The notes beneath the pieces are model-generated. The model was given only the letters and a program-made list of their open reading frames with translations. It was not told the DNA's origin and ran no database searches. Shown here piece after piece: positions 17,927 to 26,796 of a DNA stretch of 64,000 bases. Within the stretch, counting starts at the first letter, position 1. Each line of letters starts with the position of its first letter. Source of the DNA: Sphingomonas sp. QA11 (GTDB lineage: Bacteria > Pseudomonadota > Alphaproteobacteria > Sphingomonadales > Sphingomonadaceae); contig NZ_CP098774.1 of the NCBI RefSeq assembly GCF_028473665.1, positions 4,831,501 through 4,895,500 on the forward strand. Direction: 5' to 3'. Made by a program: the position numbers and the translations under genes.

Positions 17927-18064
17927 AATGGATCAGCCCCCACGCGACGCCAGCATAGCCCGATATGGGATTGCCGCCAACAACCTCTGTTAGGTTGGCA
18001 AGCCCCGGCCCAGGTTCAAGGGCGGGGACATTGTCAAACCCGGCGAGCGCGCTACATCGCGCCT

Positions 18065-18859
18065 GTGACGGACACGCGGCCGATCCTGTTTTTCGATTCC
18101 GGGGTGGGCGGGCTTTCCGTGCTCGCGCCGACGCGCGCGCTGCTGCCCCATGCTCCCTTCGTCTATGTCGCCGATTCGGCTGGCTTTCCCTATGGCACCC
18201 GGAGCGAGGCCGAGATCGCGGCGCGGGTGCCGGCGCTGCTCGGGCGGCTGGCGGAGCGGTATCGGCCGCGCCTGATCGTGATCGCCTGCAACACCGCCTC
18301 GACCATTGCGCTCGCCGCGGTGCGTGCCGCGCTCGATCTGCCGATCGTGGGCACGGTCCCCGCGATCAAGCCAGCCGCCGAAGTAAGCCGCACGCGCGCG
18401 ATCGGCGTGCTCGGGACCGATGCGACGGTGCGCCAGCCCTATGTCGACGATCTCGCCGCGCGGTTCGCCGGCGATTGCCTGGTGCTGCGTCACGGATCGG
18501 CCGACCTGGTCCAGCTCGCCGAGGCGAAGCTGCGCGGCGAGGACGTCCCGCCCGTCCGGTTCGAGGCGGCGCTTGCCGGCCTGTTCGGTCAGCCGGGTGG
18601 CGAGCGCATCGACGTGATCGTCAATGCCTGCACGCATTTCCCGCTCGTGGTCGATGAACTGGCGGCGGTCGCGCCGCATCCGGTGCTTTTCGTCGATGGC
18701 TCGGAAGGGATCGCGCGCCGAATCGCGTTCCTCACCCAGGGTCAGTCATGGCCGGACAGCCCGGGGGAAGGAGTCGCGGTGTTCACCGGCGACGCGGATC
18801 ACGCCGCGCTCGCGCCGGCGCTCGCCCGCTACGGCCTCACGCGGGTAGAGGCGCTCTAG
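18065..18859 (+). CDS. murI: Glutamate racemase
   Basis: The product is 264 residues from the GTG at 18065. It converts L- to D-glutamate for peptidoglycan. Both catalytic cysteines are present, in IACNTASTIAL and VNACTHFPLVV, and the N-terminal FFDSGVGGLSVL is diagnostic. The GTG is chosen because it places the first strand at the N-terminus; the frame is open much further upstream through the plsY region, where the sequence is a shadow of plsY. No strong ribosome-binding site is visible. Its 3' end overlaps the convergent small gene at 18837. Confidence 0.92.
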   Translation: MTDTRPILFFDSGVGGLSVLAPTRALLPHAPFVYVADSAGFPYGTRSEAEIAARVPALLGRLAERYRPRLIVIACNTASTIALAAVRAALDLPIVGTVPAIKPAAEVSRTRAIGVLGTDATVRQPYVDDLAARFAGDCLVLRHGSADLVQLAEAKLRGEDVPPVRFEAALAGLFGQPGGERIDVIVNACTHFPLVVDELAAVAPHPVLFVDGSEGIARRIAFLTQGQSWPDSPGEGVAVFTGDADHAALAPALARYGLTRVEAL

Positions 18860-19034
18860 GCGTTTCCGCCTGGACCTCGGCCGACTCGGCGGCCAGCACG
18901 GCATAACGACTCGCCAGCTCGCGATGCACGCGGCGCGCCGACCGGTCGGCGGTCCGCCCGGCAAGCTCGCGCTCCTGTGCCGCCCTGTGTGAATAATAGA
19001 CCTGTTTTCCGTCAGTTGGCACATCATTGGCCAT
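18837..19034 (-). CDS. Small conserved-looking hypothetical protein
   Basis: The product is 65 residues beginning MANDVPTDGKQVYYSHRAAQ. It is a charged, probably helical protein with a YY-x2-RA-x-QE motif and a VHRELASRYAVLA helix. I recall similar short proteins in sphingomonads, but their function is unknown to me. The frame overlaps the last 23 bases of murI on the opposite strand. I favour the ATG at 19034; an upstream start at 19067 would add 11 residues. Confidence 0.55.
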   Translation of the reverse strand: MANDVPTDGKQVYYSHRAAQERELAGRTADRSARRVHRELASRYAVLAAESAEVQAETPRAPLPA

Positions 19035-19249
19035 GATCATAAGCTCCATGCTGCTGCGGGAGCGCATCGCGTCTCTCGATCGCGGCGGGTGCTTTCGGCA
19101 CGCGGCCGGCGACGGCGCATCATAGCATGAATGGGCGTGCCGCGCTTGAGCGAAGCTAAGGAACGCGATTCTTTTTCCAACCGGTTCGGGCGCATTCCGG
19201 GTGAGTAAAACACTGGAAATCCTTGGCGCCGCGCGCTAGGGCGGCCCTT

Positions 19250-20494
19250 ATGGAAGCGGACGGCACGGCGCTGCGGGGAGTGGATTACTCGCGCATCTTC
19301 ACCCAGGCGATTGACCGCCTGCATGTCGAAGGCCGTTATCGCGTCTTCATCGACATCCTGCGCAACAAGGGCGCGTTCCCCAATGCCCGCTGCTTCGCCG
19401 GGCATAACGGGCCGAAGCCGATCACCGTATGGTGCTCGAACGACTATCTCGCCATGGGCCAGCATCCGGCGGTGATCGCCGCGATGGAAGAGGCGCTGCA
19501 CGATGTCGGCGCCGGCTCGGGCGGCACCCGCAATATCGGTGGCAATACCCATTACCATGTCGATCTTGAGGGTGAGCTTGCCGATCTCCACGGCAAGCAG
19601 GGCGCGCTGCTGTTCACGTCGGGCTATGTGTCGAACGAGGCGACGCTTGCGACGCTCGCCAAGATCCTGCCGGGCTGCATCATCTTCTCCGACGAACTCA
19701 ACCATGCCTCGATGATCGCGGGTATCCGCAATTCGGGCTGCGAGAAGCATGTCTTCCGGCACAACGACGTGGCGCATCTGGAAGAACTGCTCGCGTCGGT
19801 CGATCCGACGGTGCCCAAGCTGATCGCGTTCGAGAGCGTCTATTCAATGGACGGCGATATCGCGCCCATCGCCGAGATTTGCGACCTGGCCGACAAGTAC
19901 AGCGCGCTGACCTATCTCGACGAGGTCCATGCAGTGGGCATGTATGGCGAGCGGGGCGGCGGCGTTTCGGAGCGGGACGGTGTCGCGCATCGGCTGACCA
20001 TCATCGAGGGCACACTGGGCAAGGCGTTCGGGGTGATGGGCGGCTATATCACCGCCGACCAGACGATCGTCGACGTCATCCGCTCCTACGCGCCGGGCTT
20101 CATCTTCACGACGTCGCTCTCCCCGGTGCTGGTCGCCGGCGCGCTGGCAAGCGTGCGACATCTCAAGGCGTCGAGCGTCGAGCGCGACGGCCAGCAGGCC
20201 GCGGCGAAAATGCTGAAGGCCATGATGGCCGAGGCAGGGCTGCCGGTGATGAACTCGACCACGCACATCGTGCCGCTGATGGTCGGTGATCCGGTCAAGG
20301 CCAAGAAGATCAGCGACATCCTGCTCGCCGAATATGGCGTGTACGTTCAGCCGATCAATTACCCGACCGTGCCGCGCGGCACGGAGCGGCTGCGCTTCAC
20401 CCCCGGCCCGGCGCATGACGAGGCGATGATGCGCGAGCTTACCGGAGCCCTGGTCGAGATCTGGAGCCGGCTGGAACTCCGCAAGGCCGCCTGA
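19250..20494 (+). CDS. hemA: 5-aminolevulinate synthase
   Basis: The product is about 414 residues from the ATG at 19250, which has AGGGCGG 7 bases upstream. It is a PLP enzyme that condenses glycine and succinyl-CoA to 5-aminolevulinate, the C4 route to heme used by alphaproteobacteria. Motifs include GSGGTRNIGGNTHYHVDLE, SDELNHASMI, the PLP-aspartate segment YLDEVHAVGMYG, and the lysine in GTLGKAFGVMGGY. A further ATG at 19223 is in frame but lacks a good ribosome site. A perfect hairpin downstream ends the transcript. Confidence 0.96.
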   Translation: MEADGTALRGVDYSRIFTQAIDRLHVEGRYRVFIDILRNKGAFPNARCFAGHNGPKPITVWCSNDYLAMGQHPAVIAAMEEALHDVGAGSGGTRNIGGNTHYHVDLEGELADLHGKQGALLFTSGYVSNEATLATLAKILPGCIIFSDELNHASMIAGIRNSGCEKHVFRHNDVAHLEELLASVDPTVPKLIAFESVYSMDGDIAPIAEICDLADKYSALTYLDEVHAVGMYGERGGGVSERDGVAHRLTIIEGTLGKAFGVMGGYITADQTIVDVIRSYAPGFIFTTSLSPVLVAGALASVRHLKASSVERDGQQAAAKMLKAMMAEAGLPVMNSTTHIVPLMVGDPVKAKKISDILLAEYGVYVQPINYPTVPRGTERLRFTPGPAHDEAMMRELTGALVEIWSRLELRKAA

Positions 20495-20526
20495 GCGGCC
20501 ACCATTTCCGACGATTTGCGGTTTCG

Positions 20527-20690
20527 ATTTTTCTTCCGCTGTTATGTTGGATTTCGGGTCCGGAATCCGGGCCTGTTTTCAACGTTTTGAACGGTGTTTT
20601 CCCTGTTATTGCATAACAGGGGAAAATTGCCGGCTTTCGGGCGAAAACCGCCCTGTGTTTACCGCTGCTCAGGCGGAAAAATCGTCCAGC
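20527..20690. repeat. Dispersed intergenic repeat, copy B (inverted relative to 4665-4820)
   Basis: The first 28 bases (20527-20554) are an exact reverse complement of 4793-4820, and similarity continues in patches for about 150 bases. A perfect local palindrome, CCCTGTTAT-TGC-ATAACAGGG, lies near 20604-20624, followed by GGGGAAAATTGCCGG. The segment follows hemA. No open frame in it looks real. It could be a non-autonomous mobile element or a conserved regulatory RNA unit. Confidence 0.75.
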
Positions 20691-20790
20691 ATTCTTCGGT
20701 CATGTCAAAGAGCCGGACAGGGCGCGAGGAGCTCCTATCCGGCTCCAGCGTGCGACAATCGGACGACGGGTTGAATCGAGGCCGGTCCCG

Positions 20791-20817
20791 TTCCTCCCTC
20801 GCACCGCGAGGGAGGAA
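20791..20817. terminator. Bidirectional terminator between hemA and the peptide symporter
   Basis: A perfect 12-base stem, TTCCTCCCTCGC against GCGAGGGAGGAA, closes an ACC loop. It lies between convergent genes: 297 bases after hemA and 13 bases after the symporter stop. The A/T-rich flanks are short (AAAAGG on the plus strand). Confidence 0.7.
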
Positions 20818-20829
20818 AAGGGGCGGCGG

Positions 20830-22842
20830 TCAGGTTACCCCGTGCATCCACTTCTTCAGCGGCCAAGACAGCAATAGCAGGAGCAGGCCAAGCCCGATCG
20901 CGATGTAGGAAATCGTCGTGAACACGCCGGTATAGGTTTCGAGGCTGACCTTGAGATTGGTCACCTGCCCGCCGACGGTTTCGACGCTGGCGACCTGCGC
21001 CACCGCGCCGGCGACATATTGAGCGACGGAGATGGACAGGAACCACACGCCCATCATCATCCCGACGATCCGCGCGATCGACAATTTGGTGATCATCGAG
21101 AGGCCGACCGGCGAGATGCAGAGCTCAGCGATCGAATGGATCAGGTACAGGCCGGCGAGCCAGGCCATGCCGACCTTGAAGTCGCTGCCGACAAACTGGC
21201 TGCCCCAGACGAGGAACAGGAAGCCAGCGCCCACGCCCATCAGCGCGATGGCGAACTTGATCGGGATCGAAGGCTCAAGCCCGCGTCGGGCCAGCGCATT
21301 CCACAACACGCTGAAGATCGGCGCGAAGATGACGATGAACAGCGCGTTGAAGATCTGGGTCTGGCCAGCGGGCATCACATAGACAGCCTGGCTGCCGAAG
21401 CCGTGGATCCGGGCGACGTGCATGCCGACCAGGCCGGCCGCCGCGACCACGGCGAAGCCGATGGCCATGATACGACGCGTTTCCGGCTGCTCGCCGGAGG
21501 CGAAGAACCAGAAGGCAAGCCAGGCGACGCCGCCGATCACCGCGGCGAAGAAGAGATAATAGGTGATGGGAGTCGCCTGGAACATGGCGAACAGCGGGGC
21601 GGTCCAGCCGATTTCAAGCACCGTGTTGCGCGCGGCGAATAGCGTGAGGGACGACCCGGCCTGTTCGAACAATGTCCAGAACACGACGTTGAAGATGATC
21701 AGCACCATCGCCGCCATCATCATCTGGAACTCGGCCCTGCTTCCCTTGACGAAGGACCAGACGAGAATGGCCGGCACGCCGACCAGGAAGGTCCCGAACA
21801 GCGCCTTGCCCATGACCGGGAGGTTGAGGACGTAGCCGATGACGCCCGATCCTTCCGGTGGTGCGACATAGTTCATCAGGTTCCAGAACAGGAAGATGAC
21901 CAAGGGCACGGTGACGAGCGCGCCGCCATAGATCCACCAGTCTCTGTCCGCCCGGGCATCGGCCGGGCGCTCGCCATAGCCGTCGAGACGGCCCCCATCG
22001 AACTGGAACAGAAGCCACGAGCATCCCATGCCGATGGCGGCCAGGCCGAAGCCGGCCCACCAGCCAACGCTTTCGGCGAGGATCGGGCAGAAGAATTGCG
22101 AGATCAGCGAGCCGAGGTTGATGCCCATGTAGAACATCGTGAAACCCGCATCGCGCCTGCGGTCCCCGCTTGCGTACAGCTCACCCACCATGGTCGAGAT
22201 GTTCGGCTTGAAGAAGCCGTTGCCCACGGTGACGAGCGACAGGCCAAGCAGGAGGATGAAGACGAAGAAGGGGGAGCGCTCACCGTCCGACTTGAAGCCA
22301 TTGGCCTCGATTCTGCGGACTTCATGGCCATCCTGGGCGAGAAGCGAGACGCTCTTGTCGTCATTGCCGCGAATCTGCAGCTTCTGATCATGGTCGATGA
22401 CGAACTGCTTGCCCGCATCCCCCTTGCCCTCGACCACCACCTCATAGCGCTGGCCGTCGATCGTCGCGAACGGGGTGGCTCCGTTGCCGCCGAAGCAGAG
22501 TGTGAGATAGCCGAGCGACATCATGATCGCACCGAATTTCACGGTCCGTTTCGAGCCGAGATACTGGTCGGCGATCAAGCCGCCGACCAGCGGCGTCAGA
22601 TAGACCAGGGCAGTGAAGCCGCCATACAGGCCGGTCGAGGTCTCGTCGTTGAACAGGAAATGATGGGCGAGGTAGAGCGTCAGGATCGCCCGCATGCCGT
22701 AATAGCCGAACCGTTCCCACATTTCGGTGGTGAACAGGCGCTTGAGCTGTGGCGGGTGGCCGAACCAGACCGCGTCGCTTGCTGGATTTACATGAGTGAT
22801 ATCGGGTTCTCGCGGGCTGTCCGCGGTCGGTGTGTCCACCAT
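20830..22842 (-). CDS. POT/PTR2-family proton-coupled oligopeptide symporter
   Basis: The product is 670 residues. The POT signature MWERFGYYGMRAIL lies near residue 41, and FFKPNISTMVGELY is the second family motif. It imports di- and tripeptides with protons. It is longer than the roughly 500 residues of E. coli DtpA. About 60 of the extra residues (around 125-195, with KGDAGKQFVIDHDQKLQIRG) form a charged, beta-rich insert between early helices, probably periplasmic or cytoplasmic. Long-insert POT proteins are common in sphingomonads and xanthomonads by my recollection. It is divergent from the nitroreductase. Confidence 0.93.
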   Translation of the reverse strand: MVDTPTADSPREPDITHVNPASDAVWFGHPPQLKRLFTTEMWERFGYYGMRAILTLYLAHHFLFNDETSTGLYGGFTALVYLTPLVGGLIADQYLGSKRTVKFGAIMMSLGYLTLCFGGNGATPFATIDGQRYEVVVEGKGDAGKQFVIDHDQKLQIRGNDDKSVSLLAQDGHEVRRIEANGFKSDGERSPFFVFILLLGLSLVTVGNGFFKPNISTMVGELYASGDRRRDAGFTMFYMGINLGSLISQFFCPILAESVGWWAGFGLAAIGMGCSWLLFQFDGGRLDGYGERPADARADRDWWIYGGALVTVPLVIFLFWNLMNYVAPPEGSGVIGYVLNLPVMGKALFGTFLVGVPAILVWSFVKGSRAEFQMMMAAMVLIIFNVVFWTLFEQAGSSLTLFAARNTVLEIGWTAPLFAMFQATPITYYLFFAAVIGGVAWLAFWFFASGEQPETRRIMAIGFAVVAAAGLVGMHVARIHGFGSQAVYVMPAGQTQIFNALFIVIFAPIFSVLWNALARRGLEPSIPIKFAIALMGVGAGFLFLVWGSQFVGSDFKVGMAWLAGLYLIHSIAELCISPVGLSMITKLSIARIVGMMMGVWFLSISVAQYVAGAVAQVASVETVGGQVTNLKVSLETYTGVFTTISYIAIGLGLLLLLLSWPLKKWMHGVT

Positions 22843-22949
22843 TTTTTTGGTCGCTCCCTGAATGACTTCACGCCGTCAGATGCGGCGTTGCTGATGGCGC
22901 GGAGACTAGCGGCATGCGCCGGGGTGTAAATACGCGTGGCCATCGCTAG

Positions 22950-23534
22950 ATGACCGCCATGTTCAACGACACCAGCAGCCCGCTCGCGCTCCTCGCCACC
23001 CGCCGTTCGGGCAAGCCGCGCGACCTTGTCGCGCCCGGTCCGGACGAGGCCCAGCTTACCCATATGCTCGGGATCGCGGCGCGCACGCCCGATCACGGCA
23101 AACTGGCGCCGTGGCGTTTCGTCGTGGTCCCGGCCGATCGCCGCGAAGCGCTCAGCGACCTGATCACCACCGCCTATCGCGCCGAACGGCCTCAGGCAGC
23201 GCGGCTCGAGATCGAGGCGCTCGACCAGTTCGCCCGTCAGGCACCGACTCTGGTCGTCGTGCTGTCCTCGCCGAAACCCGAAAGCCATATCCCGTTGTGG
23301 GAGCAGGAACTGTCGGCGGGCGCCGCGTGTATGAACCTGCTCCATGCCGCGCATGCCGCCGGATTCGCCGGCGGATGGCTCACCGGATGGGCTACGTACA
23401 ACGAGTCGGTGCGTGACGCTTTTGGCACAGCGCCGGAGAAAATCGCCGGATTCATGTTCATCGGGACGCCTTCCAGGCCCCTGGAAGAGCGCCCGCGTCC
23501 GGAATCGGACAAAATCGTCCGATATTGGACATAG
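22950..23534 (+). CDS. Nitroreductase-family FMN oxidoreductase
   Basis: The product is 194 residues (or 191 from the ATG at 22959). It is a compact flavin nitroreductase of the YdjA type. The FMN-binding RRSGKPRDLVAPGP and AARTPDHGKLAPWRFVVV segments are at the N-terminus, and SAGAACMNLLHAAHAAGFAGGW forms the dimer helix. The physiological substrate is unknown. It lies 22 bases upstream of the candidate operator of the GntR-family gene on the same strand. Confidence 0.88.
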   Translation: MTAMFNDTSSPLALLATRRSGKPRDLVAPGPDEAQLTHMLGIAARTPDHGKLAPWRFVVVPADRREALSDLITTAYRAERPQAARLEIEALDQFARQAPTLVVVLSSPKPESHIPLWEQELSAGAACMNLLHAAHAAGFAGGWLTGWATYNESVRDAFGTAPEKIAGFMFIGTPSRPLEERPRPESDKIVRYWT

Positions 23535-23556
23535 TGTTGGACTCTCGGCCTGATCG

Positions 23557-23570
23557 GTGTATTATTGCAC
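23557..23570 (+). promoter_or_regulatory. Candidate operator of the YtrA-type regulator
   Basis: GTGTATTATTGCAC is a near-palindrome (GTGTA/TGCAC, one mismatch) directly before the regulator's ATG at 23572. GntR/YtrA-family proteins bind GTGTA-N-TACAC-type sites, so autoregulation is plausible. The match is by eye only. Confidence 0.45.
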
Positions 23571-23571
23571 C

Positions 23572-23928
23572 ATGACAGCCCTGAACAGCGAAGACAGCCC
23601 CGTCTATATCAAGCTTCGCGGCACGATTTCCGCGGCGATCCTGCGCGGCGAGTATCGCGCGGGGGACCAGCTTCCGTCGGTCCGCGCGCTTGCGGCCGAA
23701 CACGGCGCCAACCCGCTGACGGTGGCCAAGGCCTATCAGAGCTTCCAAGACGACGGCTATGTCGAGGTCAGGCGCGGCGTCGGCATGTTCGTACTGCCGG
23801 GCGCCGCCGAGAAGCTTCGCGCGGCCGAGCGCGAGCATTTCATCCGCGACAGCTGGCCGCGCATCCGCGCGCACATCGTGCTGCTGGGCCTCGATACCGA
23901 AGACCTGCTGGAGCGCGCAGGGGCGTAA
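23572..23928 (+). CDS. GntR-family transcriptional regulator, YtrA subfamily
   Basis: The product is 118 residues from the ATG at 23572. A GntR winged helix-turn-helix (PVYIKLRGTISAAILRGEYRAGDQLPSVRALA, then NPLTVAKAYQSFQDDGYVEVRRGVGMFV) is followed by only about 35 residues. This short dimerisation tail defines the YtrA group. These regulators usually sit next to ABC transporter genes, but none is here. The nearest upstream gene is the nitroreductase, which may be cotranscribed. The longer frame from 23557 would bury the candidate operator. Confidence 0.87.
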   Translation: MTALNSEDSPVYIKLRGTISAAILRGEYRAGDQLPSVRALAAEHGANPLTVAKAYQSFQDDGYVEVRRGVGMFVLPGAAEKLRAAEREHFIRDSWPRIRAHIVLLGLDTEDLLERAGA

Positions 23929-23958
23929 TCCCGGCAAAGCCGGGCCATGGCGAAGGGG

Positions 23959-25692
23959 TCAGGCCCCGAACGCCTCGGCCGGAATCGCATACAATATTTC
24001 CGCTTTCGCCGTCGCTGCCGCCCTGAGGCCCATCGCCTCGGGCACGATCTGTTCGACATAGAATCGCGCCGTGGCCGCCTTCATCGCGAGGAAGGCGGGA
24101 TCGCCCTCTCCCGTCGCCGCGCGGCCCTGCCGTTCCATCAGCCAGCCGCAGACAGCGGTCGAGAGCATGGTCAGGAAGGGATAGCTTGCCGCCAGCCGGT
24201 CGTCCGTGTCGCGGCTCATCAGGTCGCGTCCGATGGCATCGCATGCCTCGATCAGCTCGACCAGACCTGCGTCCCTGGCTTCGGCGCGCATGTCGCCGAT
24301 CAGCCCTGCGAAGACGCCGCCGCCCTTACCATCGGCACCAAGCCCCAGCTTGCGCCCGACCAGGTCGGCCGCCTGGATGCCGTTGGTGCCTTCATAGATC
24401 GGGGTGATGCGTGCATCGCGGTAGAACTGCGCCGCGCCGGTCTCCTCGATATAGCCCATGCCGCCATGGACCTGGACGCCGATCGAGGCGACCTCGCATC
24501 CGATATCGGTGCCGTGCGCCTTGGCGAGCGGGGTCAGCAGCTCAAGCCGGTCCTGAGCGCCCGCCTCGCCGATCGTCGCCCGGTCGACATGGCCGGCGGC
24601 GAAATAGACCAGGGCGCGCACCGCCTGCGTCTGCGCCTTCATCCGCATCAGCATGCGGCGGACGTCGGGATGCTCGATGATGGCGACCGAATCGCGTGAC
24701 GGCGATCCGGCGCGGGGCGACTGGATCCGCTCGCGGGCATAGGCAATTGCCGCCTGGGTCGCGCGCTCGGCGACCTGCGCGCCCTGAAGCCCGACATTGA
24801 GCCGTGCATTGTTCATCATGGTGAACATCGCGCGGATGCCGCCGAACTCGCCGCCGATCAGCGTGCCGACGCAATCGTCATTGTCGCCGAAGCTCAGCAC
24901 GCAGGTGGGCGAGGCATGGAGCCCCATCTTGTGTTCGATCGAGACCACGCGGACGTCGTTGAGCTCGCCCGGGTTGCCACCGACGTCGAGTCGGTGCTTC
25001 GGGACCAGGAACAGCGAGATGCCCTTCGTCCCCGGCGGCGCATCGGGGGTGCGGGCGAGCACGAGGTGGACGATGTTGGGCGCCATGTCATGGTCGCCGA
25101 ACGAGATGAAGATCTTGGTGCCCTTGATGCTCCAGGTCCCGTCGCCGCGCGGCTTCGCCTGGGTGCGCAGCGCGCCGACATCCGATCCGGCCTGCGGCTC
25201 GGTCAGGTTCATCGTGCCGGTCCATTCGCCGGTTGCGAGCTTCGGCAGGTAGAGCGCCTGCTGCTCGGGCGATCCATGATGGATCAGCGCCTCGATCGCG
25301 CCGACCGTCAGGGTCGGGGCGAGGGCCAGGCCCATGTTTGCCGCGCCGAGCGTGTCGAGCACCGCCGTCTGGATCGCGAAGGGCAGGCCCTGGCCGCCAA
25401 AAGCCTCGGGCACGCCGATCGTGCCCCAGCCGCCCTCGACATAGTCGCGATAGGCCTCGTCGAAGCCTTCAGGCATCACCACCCCGTCCGGCGTCCATTT
25501 CGGGCCGACGGTGTCGCCGGCGCGAAGCAGGGGCGCCCATTCCCCCGCCGCGAAATCGCCGATTCCCTCAAGCACTGCCTCGACCACGTCATCCGTCGCC
25601 GCGGCGAATCGGTCGGAATCGGCCAGCGCGCCGATACCGACGACATGGTCGAGGACGAAGCGCTGGTCGGCGGTAGGGGCGGTGAATGTCAT
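23959..25692 (-). CDS. Acyl-CoA dehydrogenase with C-terminal extension
   Basis: The product is 577 residues from the ATG at 25692. It has the N-terminal and middle acyl-CoA dehydrogenase domains with WTGTMNLTEPQAGSDVGALRT, and the FAD/substrate region with PIYEGTNGIQAADLVGRKL, where the catalytic glutamate lies. The extra C-terminal helical domain (about 120 residues) is the kind seen in DmdC-like and long-chain enzymes. It oxidises an acyl-CoA to the enoyl-CoA; the chain type is not predictable. It converges on the GntR gene and is divergent from tsaC. Confidence 0.93.
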   Translation of the reverse strand: MTFTAPTADQRFVLDHVVGIGALADSDRFAAATDDVVEAVLEGIGDFAAGEWAPLLRAGDTVGPKWTPDGVVMPEGFDEAYRDYVEGGWGTIGVPEAFGGQGLPFAIQTAVLDTLGAANMGLALAPTLTVGAIEALIHHGSPEQQALYLPKLATGEWTGTMNLTEPQAGSDVGALRTQAKPRGDGTWSIKGTKIFISFGDHDMAPNIVHLVLARTPDAPPGTKGISLFLVPKHRLDVGGNPGELNDVRVVSIEHKMGLHASPTCVLSFGDNDDCVGTLIGGEFGGIRAMFTMMNNARLNVGLQGAQVAERATQAAIAYARERIQSPRAGSPSRDSVAIIEHPDVRRMLMRMKAQTQAVRALVYFAAGHVDRATIGEAGAQDRLELLTPLAKAHGTDIGCEVASIGVQVHGGMGYIEETGAAQFYRDARITPIYEGTNGIQAADLVGRKLGLGADGKGGGVFAGLIGDMRAEARDAGLVELIEACDAIGRDLMSRDTDDRLAASYPFLTMLSTAVCGWLMERQGRAATGEGDPAFLAMKAATARFYVEQIVPEAMGLRAAATAKAEILYAIPAEAFGA

Positions 25693-25732
25693 GGCGTTTC
25701 TCTTCCTGCGGTCGTGCGCGCTATAGCCACGC

Positions 25733-26731
25733 ATGATGACCTCGCCAAACCCGCTTATCTCCACGTGCACCTTACCTTACGGCGAGGCGGCGATCGCCGA
25801 GGCCGCCGCGACGATCCTGTCGGGCGAGCCGGTCGCGATCCCGACCGAGACGGTCTATGGCCTTGCCGCCGACGCAACCGAGTCGCGCGCGGTCGCCGGC
25901 ATCTACGCCGCCAAGGGCCGGCCGAGCTTCAATCCGCTGATCGTCCATGTCCTCGATCGCGCGGCGGCCGAGTGTATCGCGTCGTTCGACGAAGCCGCAG
26001 GAGTGCTTGCCGATGCGTTCTGGCCGGGGCCGTTGACCCTGGTGCTGCCGCTCCGCCCCGATGCGGGGATCGCGTCACTGGTGACGGCCGGGCTCGATAC
26101 GATCGCGATCCGGGTGCCGGCACACCGGGCCATGCGCGCCCTGCTGCTCGCCACGGGCAGGCCGCTCGCCGCGCCGTCGGCCAATGCGAGCGGCTCGATC
26201 AGCCCGACCCGCGCCGAGCATGTGCTGGCGAGCCTGGGCGGGCGGATTCCGCTGATCGTCGATGACGGGCCGACCGAGGCGGGGCTGGAATCGACTATCG
26301 TGATGACGGGCGACGGGGTTCGAGTGCTGCGCCCCGGACCGGTCACGACGGAAGACATCTCCAATCTCTTTCCCGGCGAAGGCCGGAGGCCGGTATCGGA
26401 GGGCATCGTAACCGGGCCCCGGTCTTTACCGGCGAAGAAGATCGTGACGTCCCCCGGCCAGCTCGAAAGCCACTACGCACCGGCCAAACCACTGCGCATC
26501 AACGCCAGTTCAGCCACCCCGGACGAATGGTTGATCGGATTCGGTTCCATCTCCGGCGACGTTTCCCTGTCCGGGACGGGCGACCTGACCGAGGCCGCCG
26601 CCGCCCTGTTCTCGGCCCTGCACCGAAGCGATGCGTCTCCCAAACCCCGAATTGCCGTCGCGCCGATTCCCGAAACCGGGCTCGGCGTGGCGATCAACGA
26701 TCGCCTGCGCCGCGCCGCGCACCGCGACTGA
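25733..26731 (+). CDS. tsaC: L-threonylcarbamoyladenylate synthase, Sua5 type
   Basis: The product is 332 residues. The N-terminal YrdC domain has GEPVAIPTETVYGLAADA, KGRPSFNPLIVHV, PAPSAN-type AAPSANASGSISPTRAEHV, and EAGLESTIV. The C-terminal Sua5 domain (PGQLESHYAPAKPL onward) is present, which makes it the Sua5, not the short TsaC, form. It makes the threonylcarbamoyl-AMP used for t6A modification of ANN-decoding tRNAs. It is divergent from the acyl-CoA dehydrogenase. Confidence 0.94.
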   Translation: MMTSPNPLISTCTLPYGEAAIAEAAATILSGEPVAIPTETVYGLAADATESRAVAGIYAAKGRPSFNPLIVHVLDRAAAECIASFDEAAGVLADAFWPGPLTLVLPLRPDAGIASLVTAGLDTIAIRVPAHRAMRALLLATGRPLAAPSANASGSISPTRAEHVLASLGGRIPLIVDDGPTEAGLESTIVMTGDGVRVLRPGPVTTEDISNLFPGEGRRPVSEGIVTGPRSLPAKKIVTSPGQLESHYAPAKPLRINASSATPDEWLIGFGSISGDVSLSGTGDLTEAAAALFSALHRSDASPKPRIAVAPIPETGLGVAINDRLRRAAHRD

Positions 26732-26796
26732 CGTCTTTACGCCGCCGTAACGGCCGTTAACCTCCCTCCCTACGACTCGTAAAGGAGAGGAAGACC

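Noticed and set aside
19160..19186. Possible EcfG (general stress sigma) promoter upstream of hemA: GGAAC-N17-CGGTT
   Set aside because: The -10 part departs from the expected CGTT at the expected spacing, so the match is too weak to call.
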